From positions 42,213 to 106,212 of the forward strand of contig JANNCN010000015.1 of the NCBI GenBank assembly GCA_031386665.1: a stretch of DNA of 64,000 nucleotides, read 5' to 3'. The DNA is from JANYCG01 sp031386665 (lineage in GTDB: Bacteria; Pseudomonadota; Gammaproteobacteria; Burkholderiales; Burkholderiaceae_C). The position numbers and the translations under genes were made by a program. Below the pieces are notes generated by a model, which searched no databases, was not told the DNA's origin, and worked only from the letters and a program-made list of their open reading frames with translations. The first letter of the stretch is position 1. Every line of letters starts with the position of its first letter. Of the stretch, positions 47,914 to 56,820 are shown piece after piece.

Positions 47914-48852
47914 TCAAACCATCATGGCCCGCTTCAATTCCGCAGCGCAAATCGCCACGGCTGTATTCGCCTCGTCCAGCACCCGGCCCATGGTGATGAA
48001 GCCGTGAATCTGGCGCTCAAAACAAATGTGCGAGGCGCGGTTGCCTGCCACCGACAGCGCATGCGCGTAGGCCAGGCCTTCGTCGCGCAGCGGGTCGTAC
48101 CCGGCAGTCATCACAAACGCGGGGGGCAAACTGGCCAAATCACCATTGAGCAAGGGCGACGCGCGCGGATCCAGGTACTGCGCCTTGTCGGCCACATAAT
48201 GGCCCTGAAAATACTCCATCGTGTCATCTGTCAGCAAATAGCCTTCGCCGTTGCTGACGTGGGACGCGGTACCCCGGCGCATGTCGGTGGCGGGGTAAAT
48301 CAGCAGCTGAAATTGCAGCGGCAGCGTGCCCGCATCGCGTGCCAAAACCGACACCACCGCCGCCAAATTACCGCCAGCGCTGTCGCCACCCACAGCCATA
48401 CGGCTGGCGTCCAGGCCGTGCTGACTGGCGTTGTCATGCACCCAGCGGGTGGCGGCCAAACAGTCGTCAACAGCAGCCGGAAAGCGATTTTCAGGGCCCA
48501 TGCGGTAATCGACCGCGACCACCGCGCAACCCGACTTGTTAGCCAATTCGCGGCACAAAGTGTCATGCGTATCCAAGTCGCCAATCACCCAGCCGCCCCC
48601 GTGAAAATACACCAGTACGGATAAGGCTGCGGCCTCAGCTGACTTGGGTTTGTACAACCGAAGCGGAATTGCCCCATGCGGCCCGTCGGCCTGCAGTTCG
48701 ACAATCTGCCCCACTTCGGGCGGGTCAGGTTGCAGCACCGCCCGGCGGTCCCTGTAAAAGCGCCGGGCTTCGGGCGGCGTAAGCGTGTGCGTGGGCGCTA
48801 TGCCACGCGCCTCCATCATGTCCAAAAGTGCGCGGGCTTGGGGGTGCAGCAT
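47914..48852 (-). CDS. Alpha/beta hydrolase of the hormone-sensitive lipase family
   Basis: The 312-residue esterase has the HSL oxyanion motif HGGGWVIG, the nucleophile elbow GDSAGG, the acidic AGYDPLRDEG and the C-terminal HGF histidine (RQIHGFITMG). It should hydrolyse short acyl or aryl esters in the cytoplasm. It stands alone on the minus strand with no informative neighbour. Confidence 0.9.
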   Translation of the reverse strand: MLHPQARALLDMMEARGIAPTHTLTPPEARRFYRDRRAVLQPDPPEVGQIVELQADGPHGAIPLRLYKPKSAEAAALSVLVYFHGGGWVIGDLDTHDTLCRELANKSGCAVVAVDYRMGPENRFPAAVDDCLAATRWVHDNASQHGLDASRMAVGGDSAGGNLAAVVSVLARDAGTLPLQFQLLIYPATDMRRGTASHVSNGEGYLLTDDTMEYFQGHYVADKAQYLDPRASPLLNGDLASLPPAFVMTAGYDPLRDEGLAYAHALSVAGNRASHICFERQIHGFITMGRVLDEANTAVAICAAELKRAMMV

Positions 48853-48953
48853 GGCGAATTTCCTTTAATTAGCGGGTACAAATCATGCTACCTCATTTGG
48901 GAATGGTGCAGGCAGCCGCAGAGTCAGTGCTAGCTCTGGGGTTGCCCGCCAAC

Positions 48954-50135
48954 TCAACCGGCCCTTCGCGCCTTCACCGCCTCAGACAGAACGTCCAGCA
49001 CGGTCAGTGAATCGGGCCAGCCAATGCAGGCATCGGTGATGCTTTTGCCGTACTCCAGCTTCGCGGCGTCATCCTGGCCGGGGGTGAATTTTTGAGCGCC
49101 TGGGTTCAGGTGGCTTTCGACCATCACGCCAAACACGCTTTTCGAGCCGCTTCGCACTTGGGCCGCAATGTCACGCGCCACTTCGACCTGTTTTTCGTGC
49201 TGTTTGCTGCTGTTGGCGTGGCTGCAATCGACCATCAAAGTGGGTGGCAGTTTGGCCTTTTCGAGGTCTTTGCAGGCTGCGGCCACGCTGGCAGCGTCGT
49301 AATTGGGGGTTTTGCCACCGCGCAAGATGACGTGGCAGTCTTTGTTGCCATTGGTTTGCACAATCGCCACTTGGCCGTTTTTATGTACCGACAAAAAGTG
49401 GTGCCCCCCCGCGGCGGCCTGAATCGCGTCAGTGGCGATTTTGATGTTGCCATCGGTGCCGTTTTTAAAGCCGATAGGGGCCGACAGGCCAGACGCCAAT
49501 TCGCGGTGCACCTGGCTTTCGGTCGTGCGCGCGCCAATCGCGCCCCAGGCAATCAGGTCGCCCAGGTACTGAGGCGAGATCACATCCAAAAATTCGCTGC
49601 CCGCAGGCAGGCCCAGGCGGTTGATTTCAATCAGCAACTGGCGCGCCATGCGCAGGCCTTCGTCAATGCGAAAGCTTTCGTCCAGGTAGGGGTCGTTTAT
49701 CAAGCCTTTCCAGCCGACCGTGGTGCGCGGTTTTTCAAAGTACACGCGCATTACAATTTCCAGCGTGCCCGCGTACTTGTCGCGCTGCACTTTGAGCGCG
49801 CGGGCGTATTCCAGCGCGGCGGCGGGGTCGTGAATGGAGCACGGGCCAATCACCACCAGCATGCGGTCGTCAGTGCCGCCCATGATGTCTTGAATGCGGT
49901 GGCGCGTTTGCGTGATCAGCGTCTCGGTCGGCGTGCCGCTGATGGGGAAAAACCGGATCAAATGTTCAGGAGGTGGCAACACGGTGATGTCCTTGATGCG
50001 TTCGTCATCAGTTCGGCTGGTGCGATCGTTGGAATGAGGATGGCGGCGGTCATGTGGGTAGCCCTGCCAGGCGTCGGGTGCAGTGGCGTGGCTTGTTGCG
50101 TTCGGTGCGGTTGGTGCGGTTGGTGCGGTGGTCAT
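48954..50135 (-). CDS. aroG: 3-deoxy-7-phosphoheptulonate synthase (class I)
   Basis: The 393-residue enzyme joins PEP and erythrose 4-phosphate in the first step of the shikimate pathway. Core motifs are VVIGPCSIHDPAAALEYA, KPRTTVGWKGL, GARTTESQVHR, FKNGTDG, VMVDCSHANSSK and GVMVESHL. A 45-residue N-terminal extension starts with the repeat APTAPTAP. Upstream lies a leader peptide rich in Phe, Tyr and Trp followed by a terminator, so expression is probably controlled by attenuation; this may suggest a Phe-responsive isozyme. Confidence 0.93.
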   Translation of the reverse strand: MTTAPTAPTAPNATSHATAPDAWQGYPHDRRHPHSNDRTSRTDDERIKDITVLPPPEHLIRFFPISGTPTETLITQTRHRIQDIMGGTDDRMLVVIGPCSIHDPAAALEYARALKVQRDKYAGTLEIVMRVYFEKPRTTVGWKGLINDPYLDESFRIDEGLRMARQLLIEINRLGLPAGSEFLDVISPQYLGDLIAWGAIGARTTESQVHRELASGLSAPIGFKNGTDGNIKIATDAIQAAAGGHHFLSVHKNGQVAIVQTNGNKDCHVILRGGKTPNYDAASVAAACKDLEKAKLPPTLMVDCSHANSSKQHEKQVEVARDIAAQVRSGSKSVFGVMVESHLNPGAQKFTPGQDDAAKLEYGKSITDACIGWPDSLTVLDVLSEAVKARRAG

Positions 50136-50162
50136 GACGAAATTCCTTTAAATCAACAAACC

Positions 50163-50193
50163 AAAAAAAAACCGCCGAGGGCTTCGGCGGTTT
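50163..50193 (-). terminator. Attenuator terminator before aroG
   Basis: On the minus strand AAACCGCCGA, a short loop and TCGGCGGTTT form a 10-bp stem followed by a U run, 28 bases before the aroG start codon. A GGCGGT segment in the leader ORF (50243-50238) is complementary to the ACCGCC in the 5' arm and could form the antiterminator. Confidence 0.85.
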
Positions 50194-50215
50194 CTGGGAG
50201 TTCAGGTCAGCTTGT

Positions 50216-50293
50216 TCAGCCGCACTTCCAACTCTCGACCGCCTGCGCGTGTGAGAACCAAAAGTGGCTAAAGAAGTACTGAGGTGAATTCAT
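50216..50293 (-). CDS. Leader peptide of the aroG attenuator
   Basis: ATG 50293 opens a 25-codon ORF with YFFSHFWFSH near its start and a second Trp before WKCG, then TGA at 50218-50216. Five Phe, one Tyr and two Trp in 25 codons is far above chance and typical of aromatic amino acid leader peptides. The ORF ends 23 bases before the terminator hairpin. No strong ribosome binding site is visible, which is a weak point. Confidence 0.7.
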   Translation of the reverse strand: MNSPQYFFSHFWFSHAQAVESWKCG

Positions 50294-50350
50294 GAGCTTG
50301 AATGTAGCACAGGCGGGAGGAGGGAAATTTGTCTAGGGTCTGCCGAATTC

Positions 50351-50390
50351 AATTGGGGCTGATTGGGGTCAATTGGGGTCAACTGGGTTC
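50351..50390. repeat. Four 10-bp tandem repeats upstream of the aroG leader
   Basis: AATTGGGGCT, GATTGGGGTC, AATTGGGGTC and AACTGGGTTC stand head to tail, one per helical turn, 58-97 bases upstream of the leader ATG. On the minus strand they contain repeated TTGACC hexamers that could act as -35 boxes. They may be a regulator-binding array. Confidence 0.8.
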
Positions 50391-50887
50391 AGGAGTGGGT
50401 TTGAGATTCGACGAGCCGACGGCGCTGCGGCGAACAGCTACGCGAATGTCACCCGGCCTGCGGCCTCCTTCTTGATTTCGCCGCGCCATCCGCCACAGCG
50501 CCATCGGCCATGGCCGTTGGGGGTTGCCGGTTGGGTGTCAGGAATACAAAACTTCCGGGATTGTGAAACCGGGTTGGGTCGCACGAGTAGCTTGCACCTT
50601 GAAGCCTCCGCGCCTTTAAATTACCGGAGGTGCGAGATCGGTTTGGGACGTGTCTTGGACCTTGGAACCCAGCACCACCGCTGTCGAGATCACGTCGGCA
50701 GGGCGCTCAACGCAGCGGCATCAAGGGGGAGCCCGCAGGGCGGAGGACAGCCGCGGAGTTGAGTGCGCCGTCGGCGTGATCCGCCCACGGATGACCCCAA
50801 ACAGCGCCTTGAAACTTACCAAAGGCGCTACATGCCAATCCAATGCAATAAATCGGGGCAGTCGCGCCCTGACTGAACGTCAAGTAA

Positions 50888-51004
50888 TTTGCTATATTAT
50901 TTATAGCAAACTATCTATAGTATTCGAGATCTAGAAGCCTATTTGATTCACATTCTTCGATTTTGACGTTCAATATACCCAATTTGGGTATATTGAACGT
51001 CAAA
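50888..51004 (-). repeat. Palindrome-module intergenic element, copy 5, with 43-bp palindrome
   Basis: On the minus strand: a 43-bp palindrome with 21-bp arms and one central base (50962-51004, core ATACCCAATTTGGGTAT), a short linker, the conserved core from 50938 (GCTTCTAGATCTCGAATACT) and the hairpin TTTGCTAT-N7-ATAGCAAA ending at 50888. Centre-to-module distance is 45 bases, about one helical turn shorter than in most copies. Confidence 0.82.
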
Positions 51005-51064
51005 CACGTTTAAATTGACTGCATTGAGCCTCTCGCCAGCAGTCGCGTCGCCCCAAAACCGCAA

Positions 51065-52525
51065 TCAGGCCGTGCCGCCCACCGTCAGCCCGTCAATGCG
51101 CAAAGTCGGTTGGCCCACGCCGACGGGCACGCTTTGGCCTTCTTTGCCGCAGGTGCCAACGCCGCTGTCCAGCTTCATGTCATTGCCGATCATGCTGACG
51201 CGTTTCAGGCATTCGGGGCCGCTGCCGACCAAGGTGGCACCTTTGACGGGGTACAAAATTTTGCCGTTTTCGACCCAATAGGCTTCGGATGCTGAAAACA
51301 CGAATTTGCCCGAGGTAATGTCAACCTGACCGCCGCCAAAATTGGTAGCGTACAGGCCTTTTTTGATACTGGCTACGATTTCTTGCGGGTCTTTGTCGCC
51401 GCCCATCATGTAGGTGTTGGTCATACGCGGCATGGGAATGTGGGCGTAGCTTTCGCGGCGACCATTGCCTGTGGGTTTGACGCCCATCAGGCGCGCGTTC
51501 ATGGCGTCTTGAATGTAGCCCTTCAAAATGCCGTCTTCAATCAGCACGTTCTTCTGGCTGGTATTGCCTTCGTCGTCCACGTTCAAGGAGCCACGGCGGT
51601 CGGCAATGGTGCCGTCGTCCAGCACGGTGACGCCTTTGGCGGCCACGCGTTTGCCAATTTTGCCGCTGAAGGCGCTGGAGCCTTTGCGGTTGAAGTCGCC
51701 TTCCAGCCCGTGGCCGATGGCTTCGTGCAACAAAATGCCAGGCCAGCCAGAACCCAACACCACGGTCATTTCACCGGCGGGAGCGGGACGCGACTCTAAA
51801 TTGGTCAGCGCCGCGTGAACCGCTTCATTCACGTATTTGTTGATGCATTCATCGTCAAAATAAGCCAGGCCAAAGCGCCCTCCGCCCCCGGCAGAACCCG
51901 TTTCGCGACGGCCTTTTTGCTCGGCGATCACGGTCACGCTCAGGCGCACCATCGGGCGCACGTCGGCGGCAATGGTGCCGTCGGCGCGGGCCACCATGAC
52001 CACGTCGTATTCACTGGCCAAACCGGCCATGACCAAAGCCACTCGAGGGTCTTTGGCGCGGGCCAGTTGTTCAACCTTGTTCAGCAAGCTGACTTTGGCG
52101 GTGCTGTCCAGAGTGGCAATCGGGTCCAAATCTTGGTAAAGCGTGCGGCTTTTGGATATTTTGGTGGCCGGGGTTTTGACTTTGCCCGATTTGGAGGCGC
52201 TGGATATTGCCCGCACGGTGCGCGCAGCGTCCAACAGCGAGGCGTTGGAGATGTCGTCTGAGTACGCGAACGCGGTTTTCTCGCCACTGACGGCCCGCAC
52301 TCCCACGCCTTGGTCAATGCTGAACGAGCCAGTTTTGACGATGCCTTCTTCCAGGCTCCAGCCTTCAGACCGGGTGTACTGAAAATACAGGTCGGCGTCG
52401 TCTACTTTGTGGGCTTTGATCTCATTGAGCGCTTTGACCAGATGGGATTCATCCAGACCAAAAGGCGTGAGCAAGAGGGATTTGGCAATCGCCAAGCGTT
52501 CAATAGTGGGTTCGCGTGAAATCAT
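51065..52525 (-). CDS. tldD: Metalloprotease TldD
   Basis: The 486-residue protein is the metal-bearing half of the TldD/TldE protease, which degrades unfolded peptides and matures some microcins. HEAIGHGLEGD (267-277) contains the HExxxH metal motif. The C-terminal Cys of ECLKRVSMIGND and GTCGKEGQSVPVGVGQP are characteristic. Its partner TldE/PmbA is not in the window. Confidence 0.94.
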   Translation of the reverse strand: MISREPTIERLAIAKSLLLTPFGLDESHLVKALNEIKAHKVDDADLYFQYTRSEGWSLEEGIVKTGSFSIDQGVGVRAVSGEKTAFAYSDDISNASLLDAARTVRAISSASKSGKVKTPATKISKSRTLYQDLDPIATLDSTAKVSLLNKVEQLARAKDPRVALVMAGLASEYDVVMVARADGTIAADVRPMVRLSVTVIAEQKGRRETGSAGGGGRFGLAYFDDECINKYVNEAVHAALTNLESRPAPAGEMTVVLGSGWPGILLHEAIGHGLEGDFNRKGSSAFSGKIGKRVAAKGVTVLDDGTIADRRGSLNVDDEGNTSQKNVLIEDGILKGYIQDAMNARLMGVKPTGNGRRESYAHIPMPRMTNTYMMGGDKDPQEIVASIKKGLYATNFGGGQVDITSGKFVFSASEAYWVENGKILYPVKGATLVGSGPECLKRVSMIGNDMKLDSGVGTCGKEGQSVPVGVGQPTLRIDGLTVGGTA

Positions 52526-52564
52526 GCCTGCATTTTAAGGCTTGGCACTGATCTAAGGGGTGAG

Positions 52565-53452
52565 TCAGGGTTTGGCCAGCCATTTGAACAACGCGGCGTC
52601 GTCTAAATCGGCCAGCCCGCCTGCGCTGGCGTTTGCAAACACATCGCGGGCGTGGGCTCCCAAAGGCCCGTCGAAACCATTGGCCAGCGCCGCATCAACC
52701 GCCAGGCGGGTGTCTTTTTCAAGCAGGGTCATGTGGGCACGCGGCGCGTAGTCGCCACCCAAGGCGCGGCGCAAGCGGTCCGACCCGATCCAGCTTTGTC
52801 CGCTCGATTGCTCGATCACGTCCAGAGTTTTGGCCGTGTCCAGCCCCATTTTTTGCGCCATGGCCAACACTTCAGCCGCGCCCACCAGGTTGATGCCAGC
52901 CAGCAAGTTGTTGACCAGCTTGGTGCGCGCTGCGTCGCCCGGCCTCTCGTTGATGCGAAACACTTTGCTTGAGAGCGCATTCAGCAGCCCCTGCGCACGC
53001 ACCCAAACGTGCTCGGCAGAGGCCACCATCAGGCTCATGCTGCCGTTGGCCGCCCGCACTGGGCCGCCAGACATGGGCGCGTCAATCGTGTTGAGCCCCA
53101 GCGGAATCAGCTCGGCGGCGAAGGCTTCAACATCTTGCGGCGACATAGTGGGGCAGAGCATCACCGTGCACCCTAAACGCATCGCCGGGGCAATACCGTG
53201 GGTGCCAAACAGCACCTCGCGCGTTTGCTCAGCAGTGACCACGCACACAATGGCAGTCACAACATCCGCACAAGCCAGCGCCGCATTGGCAAACACCGTT
53301 GCGCCAATGGCCTCCAATTCGCGCATTTTGGCGCTGTCAATGTCGAAAACATTCACTGCCCAGCCCTGAGCCAGCAAATTACGCACCATGCCGCCACCCA
53401 TGTTGCCTGTGCCAATGATGGCGATCTTGGATTGTTCGGTGGCGTCAACCAT
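52565..53452 (-). CDS. 3-hydroxyisobutyrate dehydrogenase-like NAD(P)-dependent oxidoreductase
   Basis: From ATG 53452 the protein has 295 residues; a GTG at 53482 would add ten. The dinucleotide site is IIGTGNMGGGM, the substrate loop is DAPMSGGPVRAANGSM, and the catalytic lysine lies in KLVNNLLAG. It belongs to the beta-hydroxyacid dehydrogenase family; its substrate could be 3-hydroxyisobutyrate, threonate or a similar acid. It is downstream of rodA on the same strand, separated by a GC-rich repeat. Confidence 0.87.
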   Translation of the reverse strand: MVDATEQSKIAIIGTGNMGGGMVRNLLAQGWAVNVFDIDSAKMRELEAIGATVFANAALACADVVTAIVCVVTAEQTREVLFGTHGIAPAMRLGCTVMLCPTMSPQDVEAFAAELIPLGLNTIDAPMSGGPVRAANGSMSLMVASAEHVWVRAQGLLNALSSKVFRINERPGDAARTKLVNNLLAGINLVGAAEVLAMAQKMGLDTAKTLDVIEQSSGQSWIGSDRLRRALGGDYAPRAHMTLLEKDTRLAVDAALANGFDGPLGAHARDVFANASAGGLADLDDAALFKWLAKP

Positions 53453-53490
53453 CAATCTATGCTGCTCGGTAGCGCCCGGCACATTGCCCC

Positions 53491-53581
53491 GGGGAAAAGT
53501 GCAATTTCCCGCCGGGCCGCCCCAAGGGAAATTAGCCCCCTCGGGGGGCAGCGACCCGCGCAGCGGTGGAGCGTGGGGGCC
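53491..53581 (+). repeat. GC-rich dispersed repeat, copy A
   Basis: This stretch contains GCCGCCCCAAGGGAAATTAG, then CCCCCTCGGGGGGCAGCGAC, then GGAGCGTGGGGGCC. A near-identical copy stands in reverse orientation at 60643-60724. The GCCCCC-TC-GGGGGC part can fold as a tight hairpin. Confidence 0.85.
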
Positions 53582-53582
53582 A

Positions 53583-54737
53583 TCAACTTTGCACCAGTCG
53601 TTTTGACTTCGAAATCGACATCAAAATGCCCAGCCCCAGCCCCAGCGTCACCATGGCCGTGCCGCCGTAGCTGATGAAGGGCAGCGGCACGCCGACCACT
53701 GGCAAAATGCCGCTGACCATGCCCATGTTGACAAAGGCATAGGTGAAAAAGATGAGTGTGATGGCCCCCGCCAGCAGGCGAGAGAACAGGGTTGGTGCCT
53801 CAAGCGCAATGGTCAAGCCGCGCAAAATCAAAAACGCGAAGGCGACAATGAGGGTCAAATTGCCAGCCAGTCCAAACTCTTCAGAAAACGCGGCAAAAAT
53901 AAAGTCGGTCGTGCGCTCGGGAATAAATTCGAGGTGCGTTTGCGTGCCCTGCATAAAGCCCTTGCCCCACACGCCGCCCGAGCCAATGGCAATCATGCCC
54001 TGAATGATGTGAAAGCCTTTGCCAAGCGGGTCGCGCGTGGGGTCAAGCAAGGTGCAAATGCGCTGCTGCTGATAGTCACGCAGCAACGGCCAGCTCACAC
54101 CATCAGCGCACAGGCGGGGTTCAAACACCACCAGCAAAACGGCGGCAATCAGCCCAATCAGCACGGGCGGCGCGATCCAGCGCCATTTAAGCCCCGCAAA
54201 AAAGATAACCGCCAAGCCCGCCACCATCACCAAAATGGCTGTGCCCAAGTCCGGCTGGCGCACGATCAAACCCACAGGCAGCGCCAACAGCAGCAGCGCC
54301 ACGCCAAAGTCAACCGGGCGCAAGTTACCTTCGCGTTTTTGAAACCACCACGCCAACATCAACGGCATGGCGATTTTGAGGATCTCGCTGGGTTGAATGA
54401 TGATGCCCACGTTGACCCAACGGCGCGCGCCCTTTTTGGTGACGCCAAAAATCGCCACGGCAACCAGCAAAGCCACGCCAAACACGTAGAGCGGCACGGC
54501 CAGCCGCATCAAACGCTGCGGTGGAATTTGCGCCACCAAAAACAGGCAGGCCCCTGCAATCAGCATGTTGCGGCCATGGTTTTCAAACTGGGTGCCATGG
54601 TCGTGACCACTGGAATACATGGTGATCAGCCCGGCACAACCCAAAATGACCACGGCAAACGCCAAAAGGCCGTCAAAGCCCTGAAACCAGGGGATGATTT
54701 GCGATTTGAGTGAAGGGCGATCAAATGTGGAAGCCAT
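53583..54737 (-). CDS. rodA: Rod shape-determining protein RodA
   Basis: From ATG 54737 the protein has 384 residues and about ten membrane helices. It is a SEDS glycosyltransferase that polymerises lipid II for cell elongation. Typical motifs are RRWVNVGIIIQPSEILKIAMPL, RQPDLGTAIL, QGTQTHLEFIPERTTDFIFA and GVPLPFISYGGTAM. The longer open frame to 54803 overlaps the divergent gene. mreBCD and the usual PBP2 gene are not in view on the left side. Confidence 0.93.
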   Translation of the reverse strand: MASTFDRPSLKSQIIPWFQGFDGLLAFAVVILGCAGLITMYSSGHDHGTQFENHGRNMLIAGACLFLVAQIPPQRLMRLAVPLYVFGVALLVAVAIFGVTKKGARRWVNVGIIIQPSEILKIAMPLMLAWWFQKREGNLRPVDFGVALLLLALPVGLIVRQPDLGTAILVMVAGLAVIFFAGLKWRWIAPPVLIGLIAAVLLVVFEPRLCADGVSWPLLRDYQQQRICTLLDPTRDPLGKGFHIIQGMIAIGSGGVWGKGFMQGTQTHLEFIPERTTDFIFAAFSEEFGLAGNLTLIVAFAFLILRGLTIALEAPTLFSRLLAGAITLIFFTYAFVNMGMVSGILPVVGVPLPFISYGGTAMVTLGLGLGILMSISKSKRLVQS

Positions 54738-54783
54738 TGCCAGATTATCCTTTGCCCACGCTCCCCAAAAACTCGCCGCCACC

Positions 54784-55377
54784 ATGAATTTGCCAACCTG
54801 CACCCACCTGCTCTATTTGCATGGCTTTCGGTCATCGCCGCTGTCCGCCAAGTCGCGCCAAATGGCGGCCCGCATCGCCGCCCAGCACCCGACTGTCGTT
54901 TGGTGGTGCCCGCAGTTGCCGCCGTCCCCGCATGCGGCCGCCCGATTGATTGACGAAGGAACCGCAGACTGGCCACGCCAGTCGATGGCGGTGATCGGAT
55001 CGTCTTTGGGCGGTTTTTACGCCACCTGGCTGGCCGAAAGGCGTGCTTGCAAAGCCGTGCTGCTGAACCCTGCCGTGCATGCCGCGCGAGATTTGGCCAA
55101 GTACGTGGGCGAGCACACCAGCTGGCACGACCCGGCTGAGAAATTTGTGTTCGAAGCGGGTTTTGTAGACGAGTTGATTGCCCTGGAGAGCCCGGGCCTG
55201 ACCCACCCCGAGAACTTCATGGCAGTGATCGCAAAAGGCGACGAGGTGCTGGATTGGCGCGAAATGACAACCCGCTACAAGGGCGCAAGCATCAAGCTGC
55301 TCGAAGGCGGCGACCACGCCTTGAGCGACTTTGAAGACCACTTGCAAGAAATTCTCGAATTTTTGAAAATCTCCTGA
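54784..55377 (+). CDS. YqiA-type alpha/beta fold esterase
   Basis: The 197-residue protein has LLYLHGFRSSPLSAK at the start, the nucleophile elbow GSSLGGFYATWLAE, LLNPAVHA, GDEVLDW for the acidic residue and GGDHALSDFE with the catalytic His. This pattern matches the YqiA/YcfP family of small esterases. ATG 54784 was chosen; it is divergent from rodA with a short gap. Confidence 0.88.
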   Translation: MNLPTCTHLLYLHGFRSSPLSAKSRQMAARIAAQHPTVVWWCPQLPPSPHAAARLIDEGTADWPRQSMAVIGSSLGGFYATWLAERRACKAVLLNPAVHAARDLAKYVGEHTSWHDPAEKFVFEAGFVDELIALESPGLTHPENFMAVIAKGDEVLDWREMTTRYKGASIKLLEGGDHALSDFEDHLQEILEFLKIS

Positions 55378-55438
55378 AAAATCGCCAAAGGGACGCGCCG
55401 AAGTGACGCGCCAAAGTGACCGCCAGACTGACGGGCGA

Positions 55439-56656
55439 TCAGCGGCCCAGTTCAGCCAAAAAGGCGTTGCGTGCCGAGACCGCCGTGTCTGAAAAGTCAG
55501 AAAACAAGCCGTCAATGCCCGCGCGGTAAAACTGCAAGTACTCGTTGATCGGCGTTTTGTAATCAAACGTCAGGCGGCCCGCCTCATTGCGAAAGGTCCA
55601 GGTGTGGACAAACAGACCCGCTCTGTGCGCATCGGCAATCAGGCTGGTGGCGGGCTGGGCAATCGCGTCTGAGTAGTTCACCGCGCCGTCGCCATTCAAA
55701 TCCACCATCTTGCCTGCCGCATCGAACACGCCTTTGACGGGCACGATGTAGGGCTTCCAAGGGGCCACGCCATCGGCGTATTTTTTGATTTCAGCCAGAC
55801 CAGCGGGCGTGACCATAGAACCAAACAGATCCGTGCGGCCTGCGCGCGTCCAGTCGTAGGGGCGGTCAAACGGTGCGGCAAAGGTGACCAAGCCGGTTTT
55901 GAAGTCGTAATCGTCACCGTCCACCAGTTGAACCAGGCGAACCTGCGTTTTGGTGCGCAAATACTGCAAATTCGAGACTTCAAACGACTGAATGATCACC
56001 GGGGACGTTTTTTGCGTATAACCGTACTCGTTCAGCACGGCCAGCAAGCGGTCTTCCAGCTTCAAATTAGCGTCCACATGGTAAGTGGGGTGCTTGGTTT
56101 CAGGGTAAATGCCCACCGTGCGGCCCACTTTGGCACCCTCTGTTCGCGCGACTTCAATCACTTCGCGCAAAGTCGGTATTTGGTAGAGGCCGTTGAAGCG
56201 CTGGTCGCGGCTGGCAGTGGCCTGCTTGGCACGCAGGGTCTTGATCTCGGCCAGGGTGAAATCGGTGGCAAACCAGCCGGTTTCAGAAGCACCGTCCACC
56301 AAACGGGTGACTTTGCGGCTGGCAAACTCGGGGCGGTCGGCCACATCAGTGGTGCCGGTGATGTTGGGCTCGTGGCGGGCAATCAACTCGCCGTCCTTGG
56401 TGGCCACCAAATCCGGCTCAATGAAGTCGGCCCCCATTTGAATGGCCAGTTTGTAACCCTCAATCGTGTGTTCTGGCAAATAGCCTGCCGTGCCACGGTG
56501 GCCGGTGACCATGGGTTGGTTTCCGTCCAAGGTTAAAAACACGCCAGGGCCGCCGCCGTTGCCACCACCGCAAGCCACCAAGGCCAGCGCGGCCGCGCAA
56601 GTCAAACCACCGACCAAGCGGCGGGTGGGCAAGAATGTCAAAAACCTGTGTTTCAT
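55439..56656 (-). CDS. Glycerophosphodiester phosphodiesterase, predicted lipoprotein
   Basis: The 405-residue exported enzyme has a signal ending ALVACGGG, so it is probably lipidated at Cys29. The GDPD core shows GHRGTAGYLPEHTIEGY with the catalytic His, and FIEPDLVATKDGELIARHEP with metal and base residues. It resembles GlpQ and would release glycerol 3-phosphate from deacylated phospholipids in the periplasm. A DLNGDGAVNYSDA segment resembles an EF-hand/dockerin-type calcium loop, which is less usual. Confidence 0.88.
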   Translation of the reverse strand: MKHRFLTFLPTRRLVGGLTCAAALALVACGGGNGGGPGVFLTLDGNQPMVTGHRGTAGYLPEHTIEGYKLAIQMGADFIEPDLVATKDGELIARHEPNITGTTDVADRPEFASRKVTRLVDGASETGWFATDFTLAEIKTLRAKQATASRDQRFNGLYQIPTLREVIEVARTEGAKVGRTVGIYPETKHPTYHVDANLKLEDRLLAVLNEYGYTQKTSPVIIQSFEVSNLQYLRTKTQVRLVQLVDGDDYDFKTGLVTFAAPFDRPYDWTRAGRTDLFGSMVTPAGLAEIKKYADGVAPWKPYIVPVKGVFDAAGKMVDLNGDGAVNYSDAIAQPATSLIADAHRAGLFVHTWTFRNEAGRLTFDYKTPINEYLQFYRAGIDGLFSDFSDTAVSARNAFLAELGR

Positions 56657-56820
56657 GTGAATACTCGTAATTTGTGTAGGGGCAATGTAGTTTCAGCACA
56701 TGACGTGTGAATGTCAAAACAATGAACATTTTGTGACAATTCAGCCAAACCAACGCCAACGGCAGATCCGGCAGCCCCCGCTGCCCAAAACCGGGGCTTG
56801 CCGCATGGGACAATTCCCGC

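Larger units (their letters stand above)
50294..51064. other. Long intergenic region between aroG leader and tldD
   Basis: The 771 bases contain the 10-bp repeat array (50351-50390), a GC-rich stretch without convincing coding (short open frames at 50373-50934 lack family features and ribosome binding sites), a hairpin CCTCCG...CGGAGG around 50607-50630, and element copy 5 (50888-51004). No RNA gene was recognised. Confidence 0.6.

Noticed and set aside
50373..50934. Plus-strand open frames in the aroG-tldD gap
   Set aside because: Arg/Ser/Pro-rich composition typical of non-coding GC-rich DNA, with no ribosome binding site, and partly inside element copy 5.
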